Below are positions 1 to 7,655 of a stretch of 34,362 nt of DNA, piece after piece. Both the position numbers and the translations under genes were made by a program. The stretch is from Pandoraea sp. (GTDB taxonomy: Bacteria; Pseudomonadota; Gammaproteobacteria; Burkholderiales; Burkholderiaceae): assembly GCF_004297875.1 (NCBI RefSeq), contig NZ_SCSK01000014.1:1-34362 (forward strand). Direction: 5' to 3'. A model generated the notes under the pieces. That model saw only the letters and a program-made list of their open reading frames with translations, was not told the origin of the DNA and searched no databases. Each line of letters starts with the position of its first letter. Within the stretch, counting starts at the first letter, position 1.

Positions 1-245
1 AGGCGCTTCATCTCGCAGGTCGTCGCATCGAGCGGGCGCATTGCCACGCAGCCGATGACTTGCCGGTCTTGCCAGGCAAGCAGGACACGGCCTTGCGGTT
101 CGGCGTATTTGCCGGGCAGGCCCGCGAGCTCCTCCTCGAAATTCTGGAAGCACAGGTCGATGTCCAAGCTGTCGGCATACTCGCGAAAGATGGCTTGCAC
201 TGCGTCGAGATGCTCGGGGAAGACGGCTGATCTGATGTCGGTCAT
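1..245 (-). CDS. GNAT-family N-acetyltransferase, N-terminal part (runs off the left edge)
   Basis: Reading the minus strand from an ATG at 245 gives an open frame of 81 codons to the window edge, starting MTDIRSAVFPEHLDAVQ. The pattern is that of a GNAT enzyme: an N-terminal beta strand, a helix containing IFREYADSLDIDL, then a beta strand with WQDRQVIGCVAMRPL and the start of the next strand, CEMKRL. The acetyl-CoA-binding motif would lie beyond the edge and cannot be checked. GNAT proteins transfer an acetyl group from acetyl-CoA to an amine on a small molecule or protein; the substrate here cannot be deduced. The gene is divergent from the hydrolase gene starting at 419, and the 173-bp gap would hold both promoters. 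Confidence 0.7.
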   Translation of the reverse strand, partial: MTDIRSAVFPEHLDAVQAIFREYADSLDIDLCFQNFEEELAGLPGKYAEPQGRVLLAWQDRQVIGCVAMRPLDATTCEMKR

Positions 246-418
246 ATCGAAGAACCCATGCCCGGGTTTTAACATGCGATCCGGCGCCAAGTGTATGCCA
301 TTCACGTGTGGCAGGAAAGCCGGCCAAGGCCTTTGGGTTGCGCGATACGCTCAGCAAACCTATCTTCCCGGTGCTATGCTAATTGGCTAAATAATCATCA
401 ATCTCAGGAGAGCATCCC

Positions 419-1174
419 ATGCCCCGTGTCGATGTCAGCATCAAGACTCGCGATGGCGTTTGTCCCGCCTCAGTGTTTACTCCCGCCGCCGTGGCCGGAC
501 CCTGGCCGGCGGTGATTTTTTTCATGGATGGTTACGGCATTCGCCCTGCTTTGTGGGAAATGGCGCAACGTCTTGCCGATGGCGGTTATCTGGTGCTGTT
601 GCCCGATCTGTATTACCGCGATGGGCCGTATGAGCAGATGGTGCCGAAGGCGGCGGCGGCCGACCCGGCGCTGAAGGACGCGATGATGGCCAAGGTGAGA
701 AGCCTCGACCGTGACCGCAAGGTGGCCGATGCGGGGGCGTTTATCGAGTACCTGGGTTCGCGCAATGATGTGAAGGGGTCGCGGTTTGGCGCGACCGGCT
801 ATTGCATGGGCGGCAACGTGTCGCTCACGGCCATCGGCGCCTTCCCCGAGCGCTTCGCCGCGGCTGCGTCGTTCCACGGCGGCGGGCTGGCCGCCAATAA
901 TCCGGACAGTCCACATCATTTCGTCGGCAAGATCACCGGCCGCGTGTACGTGGCCGGTGCGGTCGAGGACGGATCGTTCCCCGACGAGCAGAAACAGCGG
1001 CTGGAGCAGGCGTTGACCGAAGCCAAAGTGCCGCACGTGGTGGAAACCTATCCGGGCGCGCTGCACGGCTTCGCCGTACCGGATCATACCGTCTACAACG
1101 AACAGGCCGCCGAGCGGCATTGGACGGCCCTGTTCACGCTCTTTGCGCAGACGCTGGGCGCCGCCGTCCGATAA
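419..1174 (+). CDS. Dienelactone hydrolase family protein (alpha/beta hydrolase)
   Basis: A 251-aa cytosolic alpha/beta hydrolase without a signal peptide. The nucleophile elbow is GYCMGG with Cys129, as in dienelactone hydrolases rather than Ser esterases. The acid is Asp184 in GAVEDGSF and the base His216 in GALHGF, giving a complete Cys-Asp-His triad. The length fits the DLH family (about 230-250 aa). The start is supported by AGGAG about 8 nt upstream. A possible extended -10 (TGCTATGCT, 372-380) lies upstream with no clear -35. Classical DLHs open dienelactones in chlorocatechol breakdown, but many homologues have unknown ester or lactone substrates, and no aromatic-degradation genes adjoin it. 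It converges on the binding-protein gene ending at 1219. Confidence 0.9.
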   Translation: MPRVDVSIKTRDGVCPASVFTPAAVAGPWPAVIFFMDGYGIRPALWEMAQRLADGGYLVLLPDLYYRDGPYEQMVPKAAAADPALKDAMMAKVRSLDRDRKVADAGAFIEYLGSRNDVKGSRFGATGYCMGGNVSLTAIGAFPERFAAAASFHGGGLAANNPDSPHHFVGKITGRVYVAGAVEDGSFPDEQKQRLEQALTEAKVPHVVETYPGALHGFAVPDHTVYNEQAAERHWTALFTLFAQTLGAAVR

Positions 1175-1218
1175 TGCGCCGCACCTGCTCATCGGCCCGG
1201 CCGTCGGCGCAGGCGATG

Positions 1219-2229
1219 TCAGTGCGCGGCCGCGTCGACGAAGTCCGATGTATAGGTCTTGGATAAATCGACATAGCCAGACTTGACCGACGGCTCGATG
1301 GTCGAAAGCAGGCGCAGTACGTTGGCTGGTCCGTCGGCGGGCATGCGGCCGTCGCTCGAGAACATCGGCAGGAACGCTTCGAGGGCCGTCGTGTAGAGCG
1401 CCCTGTGGCGGCCGTAATACGAGGGCGGCAGCAACGCGACGATCTGCGAGGCGCTATGGCTGTGTATGTAGTGCAGCGTCTTGACGAAAGCGCGCACCAG
1501 CTTGCCGGCGTCGCCGCGATGGCTCTCGACCCAGGCCGATGGCATGTAGAGGCAACCTGCCGGGTAGTCGCCACCGAGTGCAGCCCGAGTGCCGGCCTCG
1601 GTGCGCAGGTCGACCAGTATCTTGGCCTCGCCGCCGGCGAGCAACACGGCGGCCGTCGGGTCGGTAGTCATGCCGGCGGCGATGCGGTGGTTGCGCATCG
1701 CGTCGATAAAGGTCGTGCCGGCGCTCACGGCCACCATCGTGTAATCGTGGCGGCTCAGGCCGGCCCCGGTCATGAGGTACTGCGTGAGAAAATCGGTCGA
1801 GGAGCCCAGATCGGTCACGCCGAGCACTCTGCCCTTGAGGTCGGCCGGCGTTCTGATGCGCGCCGCGTCTCGTGTCGACACCAGCTCGACTTCACCCGGC
1901 GTCCTGGTCAGTTGCACCAGTGACACGACTTCGGTGCCTTTGCTCTGCAAGTCGATGGTGTGGTCATAGAAGCCGACTACGCCCTGCACCGCGCCGGCGA
2001 TCATTTCGTCTTCGGCGTTCACGCCAGCCGGCTCGGTCACGACGTCGACATCCAGCCCCTCCTGCTTGAAATAGCCCAAACGTTCAGTGAGGATCGCCGG
2101 CAGGTAAATGAGCTTGTTGATGCCGCCGACCATGATGGTGATCTTTTCGGCGGCCCCCACCGTACCGGCAAGGCCGCCCAGGGCAATTGCGACAGCGGTA
2201 GCACCGACGATGCGGGTCAAATGGTTCAT
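1219..2229 (-). CDS. Second NitT/TauT-type ABC substrate-binding protein of the locus
   Basis: A periplasmic binding protein of about 336 aa. Signal peptide MNHLTRIVGATAVAIALGG is followed by a likely cleavage after GTVGAA. The mature part starts with the family pattern ITIMVGGINKLIYLPAILTE and carries DHTIDLQ and GVTDLGSSTDF. It is clearly paralogous to the binding protein at 4513-5562, which has VTMMVGGIDKQIYLP, HTIDFQ and GVTDLGSGTDD at matching positions. An in-frame ATG at 2241 is also possible, but the start at 2229 has a GAG seven bases upstream and a better signal peptide. It is the last gene of the minus-strand locus, 113 bp after the histidine kinase. It may deliver substrate to the ABC permease or act as a periplasmic co-sensor for the kinase. 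The ligand is unknown. Confidence 0.88.
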   Translation of the reverse strand: MNHLTRIVGATAVAIALGGLAGTVGAAEKITIMVGGINKLIYLPAILTERLGYFKQEGLDVDVVTEPAGVNAEDEMIAGAVQGVVGFYDHTIDLQSKGTEVVSLVQLTRTPGEVELVSTRDAARIRTPADLKGRVLGVTDLGSSTDFLTQYLMTGAGLSRHDYTMVAVSAGTTFIDAMRNHRIAAGMTTDPTAAVLLAGGEAKILVDLRTEAGTRAALGGDYPAGCLYMPSAWVESHRGDAGKLVRAFVKTLHYIHSHSASQIVALLPPSYYGRHRALYTTALEAFLPMFSSDGRMPADGPANVLRLLSTIEPSVKSGYVDLSKTYTSDFVDAAAH

Positions 2230-2342
2230 TCGTTGTCTCATTTATGAATTTATAGGAATGCTTGCGTTGCCTCGGCGGAGGCCATACCGCTGGCTCTTGC
2301 TGCGTCTGCGGCGCCGCCGTGCCGCCACGCCTGTGTTTTGCG

Positions 2343-3719
2343 TCATGCCGCGCCGGTCGGCAATTGCACCAGCGCGCTCAATCCGGTCTGGTCAGGCCGG
2401 CCGAGCAGTTCTACTTTGGCACCGCACGCCTTGGCCGCCTCGCTGACGATCGCCAGGCCCAGACCGAACCCACAGTTGTCAGACGTGTTGCCGCGGCTAA
2501 ATCGCTCGAAGACGTGCGGTCGCACTTCGGCGGGAATGCCAGGGCCGGTATCATCGACCCGCACGCTCGCTTGCGTGCCGGCATGGGTGACCAGAAGTGT
2601 GACATTGCCGCCGCGCGGTGTGTAGCGCACGGCATTGTCGACCAGATTGAAGAGCAGCGCGTGCAACAGTGTCGGATGAGTCATCACATTCACATTGGCG
2701 CTGGCCGGATCGAGCCCGAGATCGATACCCTTGTCGTCGGCCAGAACAGATAGTTCGGCTTGCACTTGTTGTGCCAGCTCCAGCAGATTCACCGATTGAC
2801 GCGGCAAGTTGGTGCCACGGCTGGCTTCAGCATGCGAGAGGCTCAGCAACTGGTTAATCAGGTCCTTCAGACGACGCGAGCAAGCACGCAGTGCCTGTAG
2901 CGTCTCGCTCAATTCCGGGCTGGCCTCGAGATGGCTGGCGTAGTCGAGTTGCGTACTCATCAGCGCAACCGGCGTGCGTAATTGGTGCGCGGCATCGGCG
3001 ATGAAGCGCTTTTGCAGGTTGACCTGTCTGGTCAGTCGCGTGGCGTACTGATTGATCGTCTCGACGATCGGTTGCAGCTCGCGCTGCAGCTCGGTCGTGC
3101 GCAGCGGCGTGAGATCGTCCATCTCGCGTGCCTGCAGGTCGCGCCGCAACTGCAGCAGCGGCCGCAGCTCGAGCGTGAGGCCGACCAGCATGAGCACCAG
3201 CGCCAACACCAGCAGGGCGGATTCGTGCAGCAGGGCAGGCCACCATAGGCTCAGGATGCGGTGCTTGAAGGCGTGGCGGCTCTCGGCCACGCTTACCAGA
3301 ACGGCGATCGAGTGACCATGGCGGTAGAGGCGGCGCATGAGGGTCACCAGGCGCAGCGTCTTGCCGTGGTAGTCGATGCTGCGGTACCGTGGAATGCCAT
3401 TCGGTGGCGGTACACCGCTCGTCAGATCGGGCCAGCCGGCGAGCAATTCGCCGGACGCGGTCAGCACTTGAAAGTAGACGCGGTCGCGCTCCTGCGAGGC
3501 GAACATCTGCAGGGCCGCGGGCGGGGTCTCGGCCCGCAGGGCGTCTTGCCGCCAGCCGACTTGCCCCGCCATCATTTCGGCCGAGGCGAGCAACTGACGG
3601 TCCTGCACCAGCAACGCCATTTGCCGAGCGTTGCGCCAGGACAGCGCGGCGGTCAAGGCGAGCGCTGCGAGCATCGGAATCAGCACCCACAGCAGCAGGC
3701 GCACACGCAGGTTATTCAT
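2343..3719 (-). CDS. TctE-like sensor histidine kinase
   Basis: A 458-aa inner-membrane histidine kinase. TM1 is at about residues 7-27; a periplasmic domain at 30-155 resembles the 2CSK_N sensor domain of TctE-type kinases; TM2 is at about 164-185. A linker leads to the phosphoacceptor H245 in ADAAHQLRTP. The ATPase domain shows the N box (LLFNLVDNAVRYTPRGG), G1 (DTGPGIP), F (VFERFSRG) and G2 (GFGLGLAIV), so it looks catalytically complete. Its ATG overlaps the response-regulator stop by four bases (ATGA), indicating translational coupling. TctE relatives sense carboxylates, and its place between two binding-protein genes suggests it senses the transported compound. The signal itself is inferred, not seen. 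Confidence 0.93.
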   Translation of the reverse strand: MNNLRVRLLLWVLIPMLAALALTAALSWRNARQMALLVQDRQLLASAEMMAGQVGWRQDALRAETPPAALQMFASQERDRVYFQVLTASGELLAGWPDLTSGVPPPNGIPRYRSIDYHGKTLRLVTLMRRLYRHGHSIAVLVSVAESRHAFKHRILSLWWPALLHESALLVLALVLMLVGLTLELRPLLQLRRDLQAREMDDLTPLRTTELQRELQPIVETINQYATRLTRQVNLQKRFIADAAHQLRTPVALMSTQLDYASHLEASPELSETLQALRACSRRLKDLINQLLSLSHAEASRGTNLPRQSVNLLELAQQVQAELSVLADDKGIDLGLDPASANVNVMTHPTLLHALLFNLVDNAVRYTPRGGNVTLLVTHAGTQASVRVDDTGPGIPAEVRPHVFERFSRGNTSDNCGFGLGLAIVSEAAKACGAKVELLGRPDQTGLSALVQLPTGAA

Positions 3720-4399
3720 GTGAGCGAGCCGGTGCCGGCGTCGCGCAGCAGGTAGCCCAGGCCGCGCAGGGTGAGGATGCGCACGCGCGAGGCCGAGAGT
3801 TTGCGGCGCAGGCGGTGGACGTAGGTCTCGATCGCGTTTTCGCCGGCGTCGGCGCCCAGTTCGAAGACGCTGAGCATCAACTGGGCTTTTGTGACAGTCT
3901 GGCCTTGACGCAGGATCAGCGCCTCGAGCACGCGTTGCTCGCGCGGCGTGAGCTCCAGCGGTTGGCCGGCGGCGTGAAATTCATGCGTATTCAGGTCGAA
4001 CTGGAGGTCGGCGCATTGCACCAGCGACTGGCCACTCCTGCTGTTGCGGCGGATGAGTGCGCGAATGCGGGCGACCAGTTCCGGCATTTCGAACGGTTTG
4101 ACGACGTAATCGTCTGCGCCCAGGTCGAGGCAATCGACCTTGATATCGAGCGCGGCGTTGGCGGTGAGCACGAGCACTGGCATGTCGTTGCGCCGCCGTC
4201 GCATGCGGCGCAGCACGCTGCGGCCATCCATCGTGGGTAGCCGCAGGTCAAGCAGCAGCAGGTCGTATTGCGATTGGTCGAGGTGCCAGATGGCATCGGC
4301 GCCGTCGTGCACGCAATCCACGGAAAAGCGTTCGGCGTGCAAGGCTTTGCTCAGCCATAGGGCCAATTCAAGATTGTCTTCTACGAGCAACAATTTCAT
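3716..4399 (-). CDS. OmpR/TctD-like response regulator
   Basis: A 227-aa two-domain regulator. The receiver domain (1-115) begins MKLLLVEDN with the acidic pair E7/D8, phosphoacceptor D51 in LLLLDLRLPTMDG, and the conserved Lys in DDYVVKPFEMPEL. The C-terminal winged helix (about 125-222) has LTPREQRVLEAL and NAIETYVHRLRRKL, typical of OmpR/PhoB DNA-binding domains. The frame could extend to an ATG at 4435, but receiver domains begin at MKLLLVEDN, so 4399 is preferred. It overlaps the kinase start by four bases. OmpR-family proteins bind tandem repeats spaced 11 bp apart. Exactly such a repeat lies upstream of the porin at 9264-9281 and is the best candidate target. Confidence 0.93.
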   Translation of the reverse strand: MKLLLVEDNLELALWLSKALHAERFSVDCVHDGADAIWHLDQSQYDLLLLDLRLPTMDGRSVLRRMRRRRNDMPVLVLTANAALDIKVDCLDLGADDYVVKPFEMPELVARIRALIRRNSRSGQSLVQCADLQFDLNTHEFHAAGQPLELTPREQRVLEALILRQGQTVTKAQLMLSVFELGADAGENAIETYVHRLRRKLSASRVRILTLRGLGYLLRDAGTGSLT

Positions 4400-4461
4400 A
4401 GCTTGGAAGCACCGGATTGCACGGGGCACGGGCATGGCCCGGCCCCGCGTCTTTGCGACCC

Positions 4462-4494
4462 GGGGCCAACTTGCACGTACTGTAAGTTAGCCCC
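4462..4494 (-). repeat. Inverted repeat / stem-loop between binding protein 1 and the response regulator
   Basis: The plus strand shows GGGGCCAACTT (4462-4472), an 11-nt loop, then AAGTTAGCCCC (4484-4494). The arms are inverted copies with one mismatch that becomes a G-U pair in RNA. It sits in the 113-bp gap after the binding-protein stop. There is no T-run on the minus-strand side, so it is not a classical intrinsic terminator. It may stabilise or process the upstream mRNA, or attenuate transcription into the two-component genes. A DNA-binding site is the alternative. Confidence 0.5.
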
Positions 4495-4512
4495 GTGCAT
4501 CGCCACAATCGG

Positions 4513-5562
4513 TTATTTCCCTGCGTTCGGCGCACTAGCCAACAACGCGTTAGCCTTGACGACGTATTGGTTGGTATAGGTCGCGGCCAGGTCGATCGGC
4601 TGGTGGATTTTGCCTGCAAGCTTCTCGACAGACAGCACCGTCTGCGGGCCGCCCTCGGGCATCATGCCGTCGGGGAGGAACTGCCCTTTGTCTTGCGCGA
4701 GCGCCTTGATGTACTCCTGCTTGCTGGAGAGCTGGTTGCTGACGAAGTCGGGCGGCAAGTGATCGGCGATATCGGCGGCGCTGTGAGTGTGAATCCAGTG
4801 CATCGTCGCCACCATCGCGTCAACCACCTTTTGCGTCAGGTCCGGGTGTGCCTGCACCCAATCGGCGCGGGCCAGCACGCTGGCCGTCGGCCAGAAACCG
4901 CCGAGCCACATCTTGACGCCGTCGCCGGTGGCCAGGTCCATCGCCGAGTAGCCAATGCCCATTTTTTCGATCGCGTTGACGGTCGGCTGGGTCGTCATGC
5001 CACACACGATGCGGCCATGCTCGAGCGACCCAATCAGCGTCTGGCCGGCACCCACGCCGACACGAGTGAACTGCTTGGGCGTGAGATGGTAGCGGGCCGC
5101 CAGATAGAGCGTGAGATCGTCGGTACCCGAGCCCAGGTCGGTCACGCCGACGACCTTGCCCTTCCAGTCTTCCGGTGACTTGACGCCCGAGCCCTTGGCG
5201 CACATCTCGCGCTCGCCGGGGGCGCCGCTTAGCTGAACAATATCGATCACCTTTTTGCCATGCTGCTGGAAATCGATGGTGTGTACATACCACGCGCCGG
5301 CCAGATCCACCTGACCCGAGACCATCGCGTCTTCGGCTCCCACGCCGCCGGCCTGTTCGGTGCTCAGCACCATATTGACGCCGTACTTCTTGAAAAAACC
5401 GAGATTCTGCGCGAGTTGGTAGGGCAGGTAAATCTGTTTGTCGATGCCGCCCACCATCATTGTCACGGTCGGCAATTTCGCCGCATAACTTTGTGTGCTC
5501 GCAAGTCCGGCCAGGCACATCATGCCCAGCACCAGATGCGAAATCAGCTTGCTTCCCTTCAT
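4513..5562 (-). CDS. NitT/TauT-type ABC substrate-binding protein
   Basis: A 349-aa periplasmic binding protein of the SsuA/TauA/THI5-like group. The signal peptide is MKGSKLISHLVLGMMCLAG followed by a probable cleavage at SYAA-KLP. The ATG at 5562 is chosen because AAGGAGA lies nine bases upstream; an in-frame ATG at 5658 would put 32 uncharacteristic residues before the signal peptide. The mature protein contains VGGIDKQIYLPYQLAQ, GGVGAEDAMVSGQ and GVTDLGSGTDD. It follows the permease gene after 106 bp and probably captures the substrate for that importer. Family members bind sulfonates, nitrate, pyrimidine precursors or aromatic carboxylates such as phthalate; the sequence alone does not decide. 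It is a paralogue of the protein at 1219-2229. Confidence 0.92.
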   Translation of the reverse strand: MKGSKLISHLVLGMMCLAGLASTQSYAAKLPTVTMMVGGIDKQIYLPYQLAQNLGFFKKYGVNMVLSTEQAGGVGAEDAMVSGQVDLAGAWYVHTIDFQQHGKKVIDIVQLSGAPGEREMCAKGSGVKSPEDWKGKVVGVTDLGSGTDDLTLYLAARYHLTPKQFTRVGVGAGQTLIGSLEHGRIVCGMTTQPTVNAIEKMGIGYSAMDLATGDGVKMWLGGFWPTASVLARADWVQAHPDLTQKVVDAMVATMHWIHTHSAADIADHLPPDFVSNQLSSKQEYIKALAQDKGQFLPDGMMPEGGPQTVLSVEKLAGKIHQPIDLAATYTNQYVVKANALLASAPNAGK

Positions 5563-5668
5563 AGCGTATATCTCCTTGGTTGTGCGAGATCCCGACATGG
5601 GTCTCTTATCTGGCTGTCGACCCGCGATGAATCGAACGGCCTGGGGTGCGCCGGTCATAAGCGCTTGT

Positions 5669-6574
5669 TCAGATGCCCGGCATACTGGTCTCGCTGGCCG
5701 AGGGCGGTTGCCAGGACAGTAGCCGCTTTTCCAGCATCGACATCAGCGCCTCGGCGCTCAATGCCAGTACGCCGATAATCAACATCGCGCCGAACACGCC
5801 GTTGGCGTCAAAGGTGTTCTGTGCCGTCGCGATGACCAGGCCCAGGCCTTGCTGAGCGCCAAGAAATTCGCCGACGATGGCGCCGATGATCGAGAAGCCA
5901 AGAGCCACGTGCAGGCTGGCGATGATCCAGGTCATCGCCGATGGGAACACCACGTGACGGATTACCTGCAGGCGTGAAGCACCGAGAATGCGGGTGTTGG
6001 CGACGAAATTGCGATCGACGCTCCGCACCCCCTGGAACGCGTTGAAGAACACCACGAAGAACACCAGTACGGCAGCCAACAGCACCTTGGACGACATGCC
6101 CAGGCCGAGCCACATGACAAACACCGAGCCAAGCACGATGCGCGGCAGCGCATTGATGACTTTGATTAGCGGGCCTATCACGTCGGCTAGATAGGGAATT
6201 TCGCCAAGCAGGACGCCCAGCACGACGCCGCTCGTCACCCCGGCGGCAAACCCCAGCAGCGACTCTTCCAGGGTGATCCAGATTTGCAGCCAGATCGAAC
6301 CGTAGGGCGTGCCTCGTTGGACCCACTCCCACAGCCGGATAGCGATGCCGCTGGGCGAGCCGAAGAAGAACGGATCGATAATGTTCCAGGCACTCAGGAG
6401 CTGCCAGCCGCCAATAATCAGCGCGAGCAAGCTGGTCCGTCCGAGCAGTACGAGTCTCTTGCGGCGCTGTGTGCGGCGACGCGCGGCGGCGGCGATCGAG
6501 ACAGCGTCGGAACCCGCCGGCCTGAAGTCGGCCGGGGAGTCTGCGGTGGTTACCAAGGTTTTACCGCTGGTCAT
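5669..6574 (-). CDS. ABC transporter permease (NitT/TauT family)
   Basis: A 301-aa inner-membrane permease of the SsuC/TauC type. After a basic N-terminus (AAAARRRTQRRKRL) there are about six membrane segments, including LLALIIGGWQLLSAW, SVFVMWLGLGMSS and VLLAAVLVFFVVFF. The cytoplasmic EAA-like loop that docks on the ATPase is visible as ANTRILGASRLQVIRHVVFP. The ATG at 6574 is preceded by AAAGGAG and overlaps the ATPase stop by four bases (ATGA), so the two are translationally coupled. The reading frame stays open upstream to 7285, but that extension is antisense-type shadow of the ATPase gene. It presumably works as a homodimer with the ATPase at 6571-7413. Confidence 0.95.
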   Translation of the reverse strand: MTSGKTLVTTADSPADFRPAGSDAVSIAAAARRRTQRRKRLVLLGRTSLLALIIGGWQLLSAWNIIDPFFFGSPSGIAIRLWEWVQRGTPYGSIWLQIWITLEESLLGFAAGVTSGVVLGVLLGEIPYLADVIGPLIKVINALPRIVLGSVFVMWLGLGMSSKVLLAAVLVFFVVFFNAFQGVRSVDRNFVANTRILGASRLQVIRHVVFPSAMTWIIASLHVALGFSIIGAIVGEFLGAQQGLGLVIATAQNTFDANGVFGAMLIIGVLALSAEALMSMLEKRLLSWQPPSASETSMPGI

Positions 6575-7413
6575 GCTGCTACTCCTTTGACTTTCGATAT
6601 GTCGGTCGTGCGCGAGTAGGCTTGCTCCACTTCCTCGCGCAGCGATTCCCATATCTGCTGATACAAATCCAGAAATCGATGATTGAATCGGATCTCCTGC
6701 ACCGCGCCGCGCGGGCGAGGCAGGTCGATTTCGAAGACAGCCTTGACAGTGGCCGGACCGGCGGTCATGACGACCACTCGATCGGCCAGTGCGATGGCCT
6801 CCTCCAGGTCGTGCGTGACGAATAGCACTGAGGGTCGGGTCTTTTCCCAAAGCGTCAGCAGCTCGTTGGACATGATGGCGCGCGTTTGAACGTCCAGCGC
6901 CGAGAATGGCTCGTCCATCAACAGCATGGACGGCTCGTTGATCAGCGCGGCGGCCAGGCTCACACGCTTGCGCATGCCGCCCGAGAGCTGATATGGATAG
7001 TAATTCTCGAAGCCGGCCAGACCCACGAGACGCAGCCACTCGCGGGCCGATTCGCGCGCTTCGTTTTTGGGTACGCCTCGAAAAGTCGGCCCCAACGCCA
7101 CGTTGGCCAGGATTGACTTCCATGGAAGCAGCGCGTCGTTCTGAAATACGAAGCTCGCCCCCTTGGTAATGCCGTTGACCTGTTGGCCGGACACGCGTAC
7201 CGTGCCCGCGCTCGGGCGATAGAGCCCGGCAGCCAGGGTCAGTGTGGTGGACTTGCCGCACCCGGTGGGACCCACTACCGCACAAAATACCCCGGGCTCG
7301 ACCACCAAGTTCACATCGCGCAGGGCGGTTTTTTCCGTGCCTTCCCGGGTGACGAAACTTTTTGTCACCCCCGAAAACTCAATACCGCCTTGCCTTGTCA
7401 ACGTCTCTGCCAT
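6571..7413 (-). CDS. ABC transporter ATP-binding protein (NitT/TauT family)
   Basis: A 280-aa cytoplasmic ATPase with every motif intact: Walker A GPTGCGKS (48-55), Q-loop FVFQNDALLPW, signature LSGGM (143-147), Walker B MLLMDEP (163-169) and H-loop His201 in VTHDLEEA. QNDALLPWKS is typical of SsuB/TauB-type ATPases. The ATG at 7413 has GAGG ten bases upstream. An in-frame TTG at 7422 sits directly against that GAGG and is unlikely. It follows the porin after a 242-bp gap and is coupled to the permease. That gap contains three ATCGCA copies (7613-7618, 7624-7629, inverted at 7632-7637) that may form a hairpin after the porin stop or an internal control site. Confidence 0.95.
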   Translation of the reverse strand: MAETLTRQGGIEFSGVTKSFVTREGTEKTALRDVNLVVEPGVFCAVVGPTGCGKSTTLTLAAGLYRPSAGTVRVSGQQVNGITKGASFVFQNDALLPWKSILANVALGPTFRGVPKNEARESAREWLRLVGLAGFENYYPYQLSGGMRKRVSLAAALINEPSMLLMDEPFSALDVQTRAIMSNELLTLWEKTRPSVLFVTHDLEEAIALADRVVVMTAGPATVKAVFEIDLPRPRGAVQEIRFNHRFLDLYQQIWESLREEVEQAYSRTTDISKVKGVAA

Positions 7414-7655
7414 AGCAAACAAACCTCATTAACTGTACCGATTAAGCAAAAAGAACTTTTTTCAAGCGCACTCGAATTCGCGGCATTGGCCGCCATGCCG
7501 CACAGGAATGGCGCCGCCGGTGCCGCTCGCTAGTCGAGCTCCTTCCAAATCGCGGTTGTCGCCGCAGCGAAATTCCTGGGTTTCATCACCCCCTTGGGCC
7601 GGCCGCCAGCTCATCGCAGCTCAATCGCAACTGCGATAGCCGGAGCCAACACTCG

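Noticed and set aside
470..1192. Minus-strand open frame opposite the dienelactone-hydrolase gene
   Set aside because: The plus-strand gene has a full Cys-Asp-His triad and ribosome site; the antisense product is His/Arg-rich without homology features.
6575..7285. N-terminal extension of the ABC permease frame to 7285
   Set aside because: It overlaps the ATPase gene in another frame and is Arg/Gly-rich. The permease has its own ATG with AAAGGAG at 6574 and an ATGA overlap.
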